DNA of 64,000 nt from Psoroptes ovis (GCA_002943765.1 PQWQ01000008.1:434001-498000); one strand, 5' to 3'; counted from the first letter of the stretch, positions 35,807-49,539 are shown. Notes: a model not told the origin generated them from the sequence alone. Program-made: numbers and translations.

Positions 35807-36603
35807 TACAAGTAATAAAACCAGTGATACAAGTAAATATTTTGGTCATTTTATTAACTTAAGTGGAATATTAATAATCATTCAACATGGATCATTTTCA
35901 CAGATTATCCAATGATGATCATGGATAACAGATTGCCATTATTAATATCATTGAAAATATATGCGTATGGCAAGGGTTAATATGATTTTATTTCATTTTT
36001 TCTCTTAAAATAATAAATAAACATGAACATCTTTATTTTAAAATGATTTAAAATTTTGAAAAATTTTAAATTTTGGAAAAATTTTCAAAATTATCACAAG
36101 TAAAAAATAGGAATAAATTATTTGAATGAATTACACTTAAAGATATGTAAAGATGATAATAATCCATTTACAGTATAATACACATCTTTAACCATATTAA
36201 ACAGTCAATAAAATACCTATTTTGGATTATTATATACCATTAATAAAAGATATCCGTGTGTGTATATAATCTCTAACCTTTTAAAATGAAATACTTTGAT
36301 TTCATTTATTTCAAATTTTATTCCATTTATTTTCTTGAATTCAAATTCATAAATCTTTTATCTTATCTTTGATTTATTTCAATTCACATTTCATTCAAAA
36401 TTCAATTCAATTTTAAATGAACTCTACACAAACACTGAACGGATAAACCTTACAACACTGATATGGTTGTATTTGAATGAATAAATGAATGTGTTTGTGC
36501 ATTTGTGTGAATGTGTACATCTTGAATCAGTGTAAATAAATACATTATCATAATGAATATTTACACAACAAAAATCTATGGATGTATTTCAAATATATTT
36601 TAT

Positions 36604-36684
36604 TTAGGTTGTCCAGAAAGTTTCGGCCGTTTTTCATAAGCAACTCTATCGGATTAAGCGGAATGAACTTTTCGGACAAGCTAA
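36604..36684 (+). mobile_element. Mariner-type MITE, main type, CGG variant
   Basis: 81 bp, TTAGGTTGTCCAGAAAGTTT to GGACAAGCTAA. The core CTCTATCGGATTAAG is shared with the copy at 44986. Confidence 0.93.
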
Positions 36685-36687
36685 ATA

Positions 36688-38565
36688 TTTTGAATTCATC
36701 GAAAACAGATTGAAACGATACAAATCACACATACAAACTCAGATACGAATGATGATACAATTAAATGGTTCCTTGTTACACATGTGGATATTTTTCGGTT
36801 TCGTTCTGTTTGCTTTTGAAATATCCATGATTATCATTGATTTACCTGTATATTTTCATTTTCTCGGCAACAAAATCTTTAAATTCGAAGGTTGTGGGCG
36901 TTTTCCAGCAAAATAAGAGATTATACCATTACAATATATCCTCCCACACACCATTTCACATTTGTTGTTGATATTTTTTCATAACACACAATATTTATGA
37001 TTATTTTTATAAAAATAAATATTTACATTCAAACATCGAATGATCAAACATCAAATGAATTATGAGCGTGTGCCATTTTGTTCATTTTGTTTCTGTGATG
37101 ATCGCTGATAAATTGAATCATCATCTATGTGTTTGTTTTCATTTGTTGAAATTGGATTTATTATCTCTGTGTATTATTTGTTTGAATGATTGGATTCAAT
37201 AAATGTTGATTTCAATCTGAATTCAATTCATTTCTCTGATTTCTCAATTTCAATTTAATGCCTATTCAAAAGGGTTAATTTGATCAATTTTAAATGTTTC
37301 TCGTAAAATTTATGGCCTCATTACCGATACCTTTTAGCTTGCAAAACCTTTTTAGTAGGTTTGTACCTGTATTGGTGATAATAATTGAATTTTGGACAAA
37401 AAATATCGAAAATAATTCTATGAAATGACTGACTAAACCAAATGCCATTAAACATTGAATGAATGATAAATGAATAAAAGTAAATTAATTATTCACAAAA
37501 ATTTATTCACAAATTACCCAAAGGCTATTTCATTGAATGAATTGTAATTAAAGCAATTGTTTAATTGAATTTAGGTTATGAATCGATAATAAACGATTTC
37601 TAATCGTTCTCACCTGATCAGAAATGAAGCTATTTGAAGGTATTTGAAGCAGGTCGAAATACGAAAATTCATTTTCGAAACACTTTCATACCTTTGAGAA
37701 CAGTGAGACCGTCATGGACAATCGATGTCCATCGGTATGTTAGACTCGAAAAAATTCAAAAATTGAGGATCAGCAAATAGACACAATCACTGGAAGACAC
37801 AATGGCCATTTCCAGATGATAATCACCGATCATTTATTAAGAATACATTCAAAACATTTGATTTGATTTAATTTTTTTCACACATTTACAAGGTGATAAT
37901 GAGTGAAATGATGATGATGATCATCATAATAATGAGCTCATTGATTGAATTATATTTGGATATTGGGTCTATTTATGATAATCGACCATTTTCCGAACAT
38001 TTTTCCCCTGTTCCTCGAAGCGTTTCTGGCCGAAGACACTGGTCAAAAAACAATTGGTCATTGGTCAAATGAATTTAAAGTCCAGGCACTTATATACACA
38101 GGGGCAGACAAACGTATTTCGAACACATAAACAATTTACGAACCATAATCGATCATTTAATCAATGAATAATTGATTAATTCATAGCCAATTCATAACTC
38201 TTTGAACAACAAACGCATTTGATTTATTAATGTTGAATTATTCATTATTTTGTCGAATTACCACCATCATCATCATCATCATTTTCCTCGACCATTCATC
38301 TGGCCATTATTTTTATTATTTTTTGCCTAAGTATCGGAGCGTCGAAGCATCCATGGTAAATATATTTTGAAATTCATATTTTTTTTTTCGATGAAAATCG
38401 ATGAATTCAATTATCATCATCATTATGTCTACATAATCATATGATAATTGAATTTTTCATCTAGCCAAAATTACGAAATCAATTTAACAGTTTCACACAT
38501 TCAGTGTTCACAAGTGTTTTTCTGGATATTTTGATTGGAATACTTTGAATACATTACTTTTGAAT
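36688..38565. other. No gene seen; AT-rich DNA
   Basis: No coding region recognised. A 68-codon frame at 36710-36916 has a hydrophobic middle but no family resemblance, no acceptor/donor pair was found, and it starts just after a MITE. Confidence 0.5.
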
Positions 38566-38644
38566 CAGCGTTTCTCAACCAGTGATGCCTTTTTTTTTTT
38601 AAAAATTTTCACGAAAATTTAAGCCCCGCGGTTCAGAAGCACTG
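38566..38644. mobile_element. hAT-like MITE, short copy
   Basis: 79 bp bounded by CAGCGTTTCTCAACC and GGTTCAGAAGCACTG, an imperfect inverted repeat with the CAGTG...TTCTCAACC end style of hAT transposons (Zaphod/Tip100-like). The 8 bases on each side, TTTTGAAT and TTTCGAAG, agree at six of eight positions, fitting an aged 8-bp hAT target duplication. Confidence 0.75.
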
Positions 38645-39004
38645 TTTCGAAGTTTACTTGCCCGAACAAATCAAAGATTTGTTCGATGATTTATCGACGA
38701 TCAACAATTGATTTTGTTGTTTCAGTAATTCTTACCAAAAATTACAATTGAATTTATGAATTCATAACTCGATAAACTCTCTAATTCATCATTTCGATAA
38801 ATCAATTCAATTTGTTGTTTTCGATTAAATTGATTATCATTATTATTGTTTTATTAGAGAGATTATCATCAATCATTTTATATCGCAAGTGAAAATTATT
38901 ATTGAATAAAAATTTTCGAAAAATAATCATAAATATTTTGATTTTTGAATTTTTAAAAAATAAAAACATTCAATAAGGCATTTTCAATTACATTCAATGT
39001 AATA

Positions 39005-39086
39005 ACGGGTTGCCCCATAAGTTCATCCGTATTGAATCAACGAAAATTCTCATAGAAATTCCGCAAGAACTTTTCGGACAGCCAAA
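39005..39086 (+). mobile_element. Mariner-type MITE with mixed ends
   Basis: 82 bp flanked by TA (39003-39004, 39087-39088). The left end contains TTGCCCCATAAGTTC, like the copy at 30606; the right end contains AACTTTTCGGACAGCC, like the main type. Confidence 0.85.
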
Positions 39087-39088
39087 TA

Positions 39089-40986
39089 TGTTGGAAATTT
39101 TTTGAAATTTTAATCCATTTACGAAGAAGGGAAAATTTTCCGAATTCCCATCGGTTCATCATCATCATCATCCACACTCATTCATCACTATCATTGAATA
39201 TTGATGATAATGATAATGGTTGTAGCATCAATCAATTACACAAAGCTGTGAATATTGCTGTAATACCATTATCGGATACTATCGATTATCTATGATGATG
39301 ATAATGGGGAAAACAGTATTAAATGATGATGAACTGTTAAATTATTTTATAAATTTTTCAAGGTGTGAACCTGATAAAATTATTCACAATTTTTTTTCTT
39401 AATTTTTAATTAAATGTTTCACATGTTTTTCACATTGAATGAATGTGTATTCAATCGAATAATCAACTCTGTGAATAAAGAGGTGATCGAAAGGTAATCA
39501 AAAGGTGAAAAGGTCTAAATAGGCCTCTTTAAGAGGTTTTCGAATAGGATTTTCAGGTGAAACTGATCTGAAAAAGCTCACAAATTATTCACCAGATCAC
39601 AATTGACCGATGAATCCCAATGAATCCGAATAATTCCCGTAGAAATTTAAGCCAAAATCCGGCCAGAAAATCGCCGAATAACCTGACTAAATTTGGATTT
39701 ACATTGGATTGACATTGACAACCGGATTAATTTCTATTTTTTCGATTTTTCACATTCCCACACTTGTAACTTTCAAAATGAAAAGTGGATAAAGTTGTGA
39801 TGTAGTAGATACAATTTTATCTATTTATAATTATCATTTCTCATTCGCTTTCACAATGTCTTACTTGATTACATTAATGAATTCATTTATTTTCAACTTT
39901 TAATCAATTTTTTTTTCTTCATTTTATCTCATCATAGATTGATTTACTCATTCACTCATATTGATTCATCGATTTTCCATTATTTTCATCAAATAAATGA
40001 AGAGAAAAGGAGGTCGCCAATCATTTTTTTTTTTGGTTGACATTTTTGACAAGTTTTTTGAATTTTCGTGACAATCTTTGACAGTCAAAAATTTGGTCAG
40101 AAATTTTTGGAAAATTTCATTCAAATCCTGTCAAAAATCGATGACAAAACTATCAAAATTTCGAAATTTGAAAACCTGGTAAATCCTTGGACTCAGACTT
40201 GGTCAATCATCATTATTCATTGATTTCTCATGCATCTTCGATGCTCGATAGTCGAATGTGCCCAATGCCAAATGAAGGTCGATCGATTGATGAGTTTTCA
40301 GGATTTTCTATCCGTTTGTCTGTTTGTTAGTCCCAAATCTTCATTAATTTGTCTGATCAACAGATTTTGATGGTCAAAAAAATTTGAAATCGACATTTAA
40401 AAATTAATGAATGTCCGCTAATCAATGCAGCCTTTTTATTACAAGAAAAAGGCTGATGATTTTGATTTTTTTTCTGAGCAAAAAAAAAATTTTTAATCCT
40501 TTTGGTACTTAATTCTTTGACTTTCAATTTGTTTGTTTATTTAATGGTATTAATCCGTTTGTATTTACTTGTTCATTTGTTTATTTGATTATTACCGATC
40601 ATTGATCGACAGACAAACAGACAAACAAATGAACAGCCAGGCAAACAAACATAAAGCCGCGTCTTTGTTGATTAACATCATTATTATCATCATCATCATT
40701 GAAAAATGAATAAAGATTTTTCCAATCAACAAATGAACAAATATAAATGAATGGATTGAAACTATTTGAAACAAATAAATTGAAAACTAAATTGAATGCA
40801 CAAATCACACAGATTACAGAAAAAAATGATCGAAACGAAAATCGGATTTGTCAAGATTTGTCTATGTTTGATCATTTTGATTTTAAATCAAAATAAATTT
40901 CGATTTAGTCGAATAATAACGATGATAATAATAATCGAAATCAAATCGAAATGGTCATCATTATTATTCGCATTATTACAATTGTT
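39089..40986. other. No gene seen; AT-rich DNA with one strong hairpin
   Basis: A TGACA/TGTCA-rich patch lies at about 40040-40160 and a 10-bp stem at 40428-40455. No coding region recognised. Confidence 0.5.
40428..40455. repeat. Stem-loop, 10-bp perfect stem
   Basis: CAGCCTTTTT pairs with AAAAAGGCTG across an 8-base loop. On the + strand the structure is not followed by a T-run of terminator type. No role is known. Confidence 0.7.
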
Positions 40987-41068
40987 TTAGGTTGTCCGAG
41001 AAGTTGTGGCCGATTTTCATGAGCAACTCTATTGTGATTAAGCGGAATGAACTTTCCGGGCAGCCTAA
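40987..41068 (+). mobile_element. Mariner-type MITE, main type, TGTG variant
   Basis: 82 bp, TTAGGTTGTCCGAGAAGTTG to GGGCAGCCTAA, with the core CTCTATTGTGATTAAG as in the copy at 3903. Confidence 0.93.
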
Positions 41069-44000
41069 TCTAATCGTCGTCATTACATAAGTAAATGAAT
41101 GCATCAATTTTTGCTCGTTTTTTGTCTTAGCCATCAGAACAAATCGAAATAATTATCTTTCCCTGCTCTAATCTCTGCTGTAGACGTCAATTGATTATTA
41201 TTGTCTTAATTGCAAAAAATTATGATAAAATAATTAATTTCAATTTCAGTAATTTCGTATACAAAAGTCGATTGAGTGAATTCAATAATAAAAGTCAAAG
41301 ATTGAAAATTCGGCCGAAAAAAATAAAATAATTTTACGGACAATCAAAGCGAATGTATTAATCGAAGATAATTCAATCGATGTCTATGTTCAATCTTGTA
41401 TTATGTCCATGTCTATACAAGTCTATTCGATGATCTTTATTTTTTTTCCAATGATTTACTTCGATGTATCAATGGTGGCAATGTGATTCAATGTGAGATT
41501 CAATTTTTCCCTCAATTTTTGGCTTTGATTTTCGAAAATTGTAGTCATTTAATTAATCAATCGAATGATTGATTAATTAAGTTTTGGTTTTTTGAATTAA
41601 AAACCTTCGAAGAGTCTTCATAAGAGAAGAGTCTTGGCAGAGTCTTTGACATTTTTCGAAGAAAAAAATAATGGAAAATCTTTGAATCACCTTACATAAC
41701 ATTGAATTACCTTACCTTTGACTGATTCAATCATTGAATCAGTTTGTCGTATTTGTCGATCAAGATCAGTCCGTAAGATTACTTTGCAGAAATGTTTTAC
41801 GAATTTTTAATTCACAAAAATTCAAAATCCGTTTGTTTCCAATGGATTAATTCATTGGTAAAAATAAATCTTATTGTCACTTGTCGTCTTTGAAGTAATC
41901 GAAAAAATTGTTCAAAATCAAAATCTTTTTGACCGGAAAATCATTTCTCTTCGATGTCAAATAATCATTATTATTATTATCATTACCCCATCGGTGATAC
42001 TGGTCACACAAAGCATCATTGATGGTCAACTCTTGTCAATTATCACAGGAATTATCATCATAAGGAAATAATCATCTTTATCTTCCGAATCGATACACAT
42101 GTATTAATGCACCATGATAATGTATCGGTGAAGATGATCATCACAGTGGTTGGTCAGATGATGGCCAAATATTCGATGGCATTTACTTGGTATTTGGATG
42201 CGAAATGATTATTTTTTTTGGGGAAAAAAATGAATTTCATTTAATGGTCACTTCATTATTTGGCGGTGATCAAATGGACACCATCATCATGATCATCATC
42301 ATTATAATCATCATCATTAAATCATTGCCAAAGAAATAAATTCCTATTCTTCAATTAATTACTCGTGTGTGTGTGTGTGTTTGATTATGGTGATTAGTGG
42401 TTTTGAGATCTTTGAGATTTAATTTATTTTCATTTGATTTGAAATTCAATTTATTTTTTGTTTGAATCCACACAGTACGATTGTTCATTGAACATTTGGA
42501 CATCCATGAACATTGAACATTACATTTTCTAAAATCTTCAAATAATAGTCTTCAAAATGTCTTTGAATTCTATACAAATGTTCAACGAAATAATCAACGA
42601 ATGATGAGCGTAAAACATTGCTACGAATCATTGCTTTTACCCTCGATTCTCTCTCACTTTGTTATTACCATCAGTATCATCATTGAAAATGATGAAATTA
42701 TGAATCCAGTATTAATGAGTGAATATTAATTTTAATAATTTTTTCTTTGGTCAAAGATGAGCTCTTAATTCGCCATAGATTTCATATTTGGATTTCAATT
42801 TTTCTTATTTCAAATATTTTCGCCAAAATGATTCGAAAACCTTTGAACATTTGAGAATGATATTTCTCAATCGAATTTAATTTGAATTGGAAATTCAATT
42901 ACATTCGAACAAAAAAAATATGATTAATCGATTCGTTTTTGTAATGATTTGTAATTAATTCAGCGACTGGACAGAAGAAATTCATCTGCAACCAATTAAA
43001 TGTCAAGAATGAAAGGCTTTGTTTCCAGCAATTTTTTCTTCTGGGAAAACATATTAAGCCAAAATCATTGGAAATCAACAATCCTAAACGATATTCATTG
43101 AAATCAATCGGATTAAGTCATCTTGACTTCGATACCATCTGATTTCATTGATATTTAGTCATTTTTCGCGATCTACGAATGACCATCAATGAATGATGAA
43201 TGATCTTTGATCTATTTTAGATTTGATTTAAACTGATTTAGACATTAAAAACCACAACAACAACAACAAAAACACGTGTTGATTGACAACTAAACATTGT
43301 ACATTGATTGAAAGCTAATTGTACATATGTAAATATTAACTAATCATATGTTTAAGACTATTTGTTTTTTCGATTTGAATATTGAATATCATCGATTATT
43401 GATTTATACACAGATCAAATTTGTTTTTGTTTGATTTAAACATCTTCAGTGATCATATATAATTATCAAATCATTTTATTTATTTATTTAAAATTGATAT
43501 TTATTTTATTTATTTAATTCAAATCGATTATTGTCGGATATCAATCAATTATTTGAATTTTCTGCTCATTTTTCTAAGGTCTAATCTTCGGCCAATCATT
43601 GACCAATCAATAAGCATAGATAATCGATGATGTTTTAAATGTTTAAATTTTTGAATTTTCGAAAATTTTGAAATTTTAAAATCTGAAATTTGTTTGATTT
43701 TTCAAATCAAACATCATTGATAATGGTTTAAATTCATAATTATCATTTAAAACAAACATTTTGATATTTGTAAATTAAAATCGATTCAAATTGAAGAAGA
43801 TTGATTGAAAATTTGAAGTATTTGATTGAAAATTAATTTGAATAATCTTGATTATCATATTTAAGTCGTAAGGGATAACGATTACATCAATGTTCATAAT
43901 ATTTTCATTCATTAAATTTCAAAAGATTTAAATCAAATCTTAGATTAAATCATTCATTTCATTTCATATGGATTTCAACAATGTTAATTCAATTTCAAAC

Positions 44001-44985
44001 AATAATTTCTTCGGATTTATGATGCCTAATACTTAACAAAGTAACGCCTTTATCTCTTTATTTATTCAATTGTTCAGGCAACAAGTGTTGAACACAATCG
44101 ATTATCGTCTCGCTGCTTAACACGTGCTTGGCTCGGGCACTGAAAGCTGTTTCAATCCAAAGAAAGCTGTTTCAATCCATAGAAAAATCATTGAAAGCTC
44201 TTTCAAAGCTTTGCAAAACGATATCCATGATTTCATGGCTTTGAATAGCATAAAATACATAATTATCCTTTATAAAATCATGATAATAATCGCAATAAAC
44301 AATACACACACACAAATAATAAATCATATATAGATAAAAAATGAATGGCGTGATGGCGCCTGCCCATCGTTTAATATCCATTGTGTTTGATTCAATTCAT
44401 TTCAATTCAATTCAATTCAAATTATTAAAACATAACAATCGTAGGCATTTACAATCTACAATCTAAAATATATAGAGATTTCATTATTATTTTCATTCGA
44501 TATTTCATTGTGCATCCTTCTTTAATTGTTTTCCGACCATTCAATGGATTGTTCATACATCGGATTGTGTATGAAGTCTTCTATTGTTTGTTGTTGGAAT
44601 GATTATTACGATCGTTGATTGGCTGTTTGGATTCGTTTAACTTTAAATAAAATCATCGCAGCTGCACATTACAATCACAGGTAGGATTATGTGTAATAAT
44701 GCTGGAAATTACTGTGGCATAATGTCAGATATAACTGCGTATTAATTGTATTATTCAATCATCATACAATATATTGGAAGAAGATAATGGATACAATGGA
44801 AACAAATAGGAGGATTGTTCGTTTAAAATGAATATCAAACAATTGAAAATTGTTAAAAGAGAATGAATGAAGGCAATTGTGTGATCATCATAATCAATGA
44901 GATATTAGATGACAAACAAACGATGGTTAGCGCCCACCAATTATCAAAAGGATCAAAAAGTATAATTGGAAAATGGCGAAAATAT
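41069..44985. other. No gene seen; AT-rich DNA with microsatellites
   Basis: Contains (GT)8 at 42365-42380, ATC repeats, and a 20-bp-period direct repeat (GAAAGCTGTTTCAATCCA at 44142 and 44162). No coding region recognised. Confidence 0.5.
44142..44179. repeat. Tandem repeat, two 18-bp matches at period 20
   Basis: GAAAGCTGTTTCAATCCA occurs at 44142-44159 and 44162-44179; a looser third copy (TTGAAAGCTCTTTCAA) follows near 44190. Confidence 0.8.
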
Positions 44986-45066
44986 TTAGGTTGTACGGAA
45001 AGTTCTGGCCGATTTTCATGAGCAACTCTATCGGATTAAGCGGAATGAACTTTTTGGACAACAAAA
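44986..45066 (+). mobile_element. Mariner-type MITE, main type, CGG variant
   Basis: 81 bp, TTAGGTTGTACGGAAAGTTC, core CTCTATCGGATTAAG; the right end has decayed to ACAAAA before TA. Confidence 0.93.
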
Positions 45067-45552
45067 TACATTGGAAATAATGTAATAATAATCAATGAAA
45101 TGATTATTATTTCAAAGGTTTACAAATAATAAGGTTGATTTACCATTGTTTGTTGCTGCTGTTGTTTATTTGAAAATTGAATGACGCCCTTGTGTTTGAT
45201 GCTTAATATCAACAACAAATGACAATAATGATATTATTATCATTGGAGATGATAATAAATTCTTATGGAAAAGAGATTTTCGCTCGATTGAAAGAGTAAG
45301 CAACTAAGAGAGAGATGGAGATGTGCTTGTACGAATATTTCATTTGAAATTCATACAAAATAATACAAAATGAATGCTTAAAGATGGTCGTATTAATGAT
45401 GGAATGAAGTGAAATCAGAAAATGACAATAATAATAATGATAATTCTAATGCCACATGCTGCTTACCAAAATGAATGAATAAATGTTCAAATGAATTGTT
45501 TTAATTTATGATAATCAAATTTATGATTGTATTTCATTACTTACATTGATAT

Positions 45553-45738
45553 ATGTTGGATGAAATTATTCAAAGAATTTTAATTATTATTTGGCTATTA
45601 AGCGGTGGCGGTTGTGTTGCCAATGCTGCTGCTAATGCTTTGATCAATTGTCAAATGATAATCATGGCTACGGTGGCTAATGATGATAAAGATGATCACG
45701 AACCTGAACCAAGTCCACTGATTGATCCCAAATTTTGA
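45553..45738 (+). CDS. Possible small secreted protein or chance frame (unrecognised)
   Basis: A 61-codon frame. The N-terminal part has a hydrophobic stretch (IIIWLLSGG) followed by small residues (CVANAAANA), like a secretion signal; the C-terminal part is acidic and Pro-rich (DDKDDHEPEPSP). Its base composition is less AT-biased than the surroundings. An in-frame TGA lies two codons upstream of the ATG. No family is recognised and no splice context is seen. It may be chance; the reverse strand also has a GTAAGT donor at about 45536-45547. Confidence 0.2.
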   Translation: MLDEIIQRILIIIWLLSGGGCVANAAANALINCQMIIMATVANDDKDDHEPEPSPLIDPKF

Positions 45739-48335
45739 TTAAATCTTCGATCCAAGATTGGTCATTAATCTAAGATTCAGTCATTGGCCATTTTCATATT
45801 TGATTTCATTGAAAGATGGTCAAATCCAATGATTATCATTTAAAATCATTTCCGATAATCTTCAGGTCGTCGTATTTGGTCTTGGATATGAATCAGCGCA
45901 TTATAATGAATGATATGATCTTTTTTTTCACAATTTTCGATCGGAACAATTCGTAAAATGTAAAATTCAATAAATCTAAGTATGTTCACAGTGTAGGCAG
46001 ATTAAATGATCACATTAATTTTCAATATTTGGATATTACAATTTATTTTCAATTTTGTTGTTTGTTGTTTGTCGTCGTCGTTTGTTTATTTGCTTGAAAA
46101 ATTCATGTCTTTGTCTTAGTATTAGTTGAATTTATTTGTTTATTTGTTTGTTTATTTGAACTAAAGTTCATTGAAAACTAAGAAAATTTAAAAAATAAAC
46201 TCAATTTATTTAAATTCAAATATGAAAGCACACATACATAAATACATCAGGTGTTTTTTTCCGCTCAAAATTTTTCCGGAAATTTTCTTTCAAATTCAAT
46301 TTTTAAAAAAAATTTCTCAAATTAACATCTGATTTGAGCCAAATGTTTACAAAAGTTTTCCAAAAATGAATCAATTTTCCAGTTCTTGACCCATCAATTC
46401 AACGAAATCTCTGTTTGATTCAATGAATCGACGACCAAACAATGAGATTTAACTGGCTGAAAATTGCTCGCGAAACTGGTCACCAAAAAGTCACCGAAAA
46501 TTTGGATGCAAATCGAAATTGAAATCAATCAAATAGATCAATGAATGCCTTAATTAAGCTTATTCAACAATCAATTTCAAGACAAAGCCGAAAGTATTTC
46601 TTCAGTATTAATACTTCAAAGATTTTCATTGAAAGAAAATGAAGCAAAAAACAATGGACAAGCAAAAACATCTGGTCACATGATGAAGACCTTGAACGAT
46701 TTGCATTTTGTTTTATTTCAAAGATTATTGTTTTCAACAGAAAAATGAAGCAATTTAAGACTGAAAACAATCGAAAATGTATCAAAGTCCAAACTTGAAG
46801 CCAAAAACAAACAAATGAACAAATGAACAAACGAAATTGATTAAAGCATATGAATATGACACATTTGTCCTTGTAACGTGCACACACCACCAATGAAACC
46901 GTGCACGTTATTTGGTTTTATTTCCATTCATTTCATTTTATGTGGACTTTGGTACTTTATGATTGAATTATATCGAGCATATTTCAAGCATTCATTCATT
47001 TAACATTCGACAATTTCCATTGTTTTAGTGCGCGTTTGATTGTCATTATTAATGATTTTCTATGAATCTAAGTGAATCAGAAATTCAACAAAATATAAAA
47101 CAAAACCATATGGCCCTTTGGTGTTGTCGAAATTTCAAATTTTGAAAACAAAAACAAAACAAAATGACAAAAGTTAATGATTCGTGCTTGTTGCTTTGAC
47201 CAAAAGTCTGTCGATTGACCAAATGTAATCATTCGTTTGTTTCTGGACTCGATTGGGACCGGAAAATTGTGAAATATTTACAGTGATCATTCAACAGTTT
47301 CAACACGAAATCAACGATTGATTTGAAAATTTAAAAAATTTCAATTTATTTCAATGGAAATTTGACCAAAATCAACTCAAAATACCTCATTTCAACTTGA
47401 AATGATTCAAATTGACAATGTTTTCAGTGAAATCTCCTCGGTAAGTCAACACATTTAACTCTTTGAAATGAAAATCTTTATGCTTTCAAATAATTAGATC
47501 ACAATTAATTGCTCTCGATTTCGATTGTTTGATTTTATCAAATCAAATTGAATTAAAATCGAAATCTTAATCCAAGCAAGCTTCTTGTGCTGGAAAACAA
47601 AATTGATTTGTTTGAAACATGTCAAAAATTTTTTCATTTTCTTTTAGGGTCAATCAAATGGCCCCATTGAATCACTGCCATCATTATTATCATCATCGAT
47701 CAGTCTATCCGATCATCCATAGACATTGTCGATGGACAATTTTTGAGAAAATGAAAAATAAAAGGCATTTTACATAGATGAATGTATGACATGTTTGATC
47801 TATCATTTAGTAAAAATAATGGCAAATAATCAAAGAAAATGATAATTATAATTATTTTGTTTCTAAGAAAACACAACAAAAAAAAAACTTAAACGGAAAT
47901 CTTTGATTATTAAATCATTGATTAATCTAAGAAATAATTGATACGAAGCAATTAATTGATTAATTATGAATTTTTAATCAATTCAAACTATTTTCAATTT
48001 GATACGGATTCAAACACACACACACACAAATTCACCGAGTTTTTAAAGTGAAATTTGAATTAATTTCTTTTCCGAATCAATTTTTCTCAAGCTCTTCATC
48101 TCTCTCTACGACTTTTTTTTTAAAATTGGCCTAATTTGAAAATAATCAAAGATAATAATCGATTGATGAAAATAGATGAAACAAACTAAAATAAAAAATG
48201 AAATTAATTGTAAAATTTCATTGAAAATCAAAACAACAACAGCAGCATTATGTTGTTGTCAAACAAAATTGGCGAGCAATTTTCGTTAATTATTATTTTC
48301 ATCTAAAAAAAATCATTTAAATCATTAAATATCTT
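45739..48335. other. No confirmed gene; AT-rich DNA with a candidate 5' exon
   Basis: Largely low complexity. A short ATG-to-donor segment at 47418-47440 is listed separately. A 109-codon reverse frame at 46564-46893 is Phe/Cys/Leu-rich with no recognisable domain. Confidence 0.45.
47418..47440 (+). other. Candidate first coding exon fragment (ATG to splice donor), weak
   Basis: An ATG at 47418 is followed by seven in-frame codons and two bases, then a strong donor GTAAGT at 47441. The frame would stop at TAA if unspliced. The upstream 200 bases look like a possible 5' untranslated region, but no downstream exon is identified. Confidence 0.15.
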
Positions 48336-48379
48336 GTCTAATCCGGACGATTAGACGGAACGATAACTGTTCGTCTAAT
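48336..48379. repeat. Three-arm inverted repeat forming two alternative hairpins
   Basis: GTCTAATC (48336-48343) pairs perfectly with GATTAGAC (48349-48356). The latter can instead pair with the GTTCGTCTAAT arm (48369-48379), via ATTAGACG-AAC with one bulged G. The middle arm is thus shared by two mutually exclusive stems. It is a GC-richer island in AT-rich DNA. Confidence 0.7.
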
Positions 48380-48428
48380 ATGTCAAAATTATTATTGTTT
48401 CATTTGACAATAAAAACATTGAGAGAGT

Positions 48429-48530
48429 CTTGAATATCTCTTCAAGAAAGCTAATATCTTTGAATATATTCATTTCTTGGATGTATTTCTTCGAATATTT
48501 CTTGAATTAATCTTTGAATATCTCTTCAAG
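48429..48530. repeat. Repeated TTGAATATCTCTTCAAG motif
   Basis: CTTGAATATCTCTTCAAG at 48429-48446 recurs with one mismatch at 48513-48530. The segment between also has TTCTTGAA words. TTCnnGAA spacing resembles heat-shock element units, but this may be compositional. Confidence 0.45.
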
Positions 48531-49539
48531 TAATGAATATTTCTTGACACTTGAACACACTCATTATAATTACAATAATGAATATAGAAACAATTATTAT
48601 TATTTTCAATTTTTTTTTTGTTTGTTTGAAGTAATAAATAATCGATTTGAATTAATTATCAATTTACAATCGAAATTGATTCAAATAATTGAAATAAATT
48701 GAATCAACATTTTTCTCTTTATATTTACAAAATACAAAGATTTTCGTATTTGTTTATTTCAATTCAATCATTATTTTATTTGAATTTATAATTGAATCAA
48801 TTGAAATAATACAAATAAATTGAATTGAAATTGAAACAAAACAAAAAATTTCAAATTATTAAATTTGATTATTTTCAAATTCATTAATAAATGGTGATAA
48901 TAACAGCATTAAAATAATTATAATTGCACACATTTATTTATTTATTTATAACAGAGTATATTTAATGACCATAATGGTGATAATAATGAATGAATGAATG
49001 AATGAATGATAATTTGATTTGATTTGAAGAAAATTTATTTTTTTCACATTTTTTTATTTATATTTTTGTTTGAAAGATGCTCTATTTTATCGCCTTCAGC
49101 GATAATAATAATCAAAATAATTGAAATAATTCAAGTGTATTAAGTATGCGCTATTAATCGCTCATAATTATAATTATTTTAATTTTTTTTATTTTTGAAA
49201 GAAAAAAAATCAAAGAAAACCTTTGGGCACTTTGCGCTCGTTAGGCTCTTCTCAGGCACCATTTAAGCCCATTAGATTTCAATGGTTTTCAATGTTTTTT
49301 CAAATGTGATGGACGGCAAAGGGTTTTGTTTATTGAAATTATGATTCAAAGCGTAAATTTGTGCACATTTTTCGTGTTTATTTATTTTCTTTTATCATAG
49401 AAATAAGAAAAATTGCACAAATACTTTGTCAAATATTTCTTTGTTGATATATCAAACAAACAAATGAATAAATAAATGAATAAATGAATTAATTAATTGT
49501 TTTAAACGCATGAATGATAATAAACAACAAAATTTAACA

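Noticed and set aside
2473..44690. CAGGTAG words (about 2473, 4877, 5356, 44677) resembling Zelda-type early-embryo enhancer sites
   Set aside because: Four copies in 64 kb is close to what base composition would give by chance, and they are not clustered.
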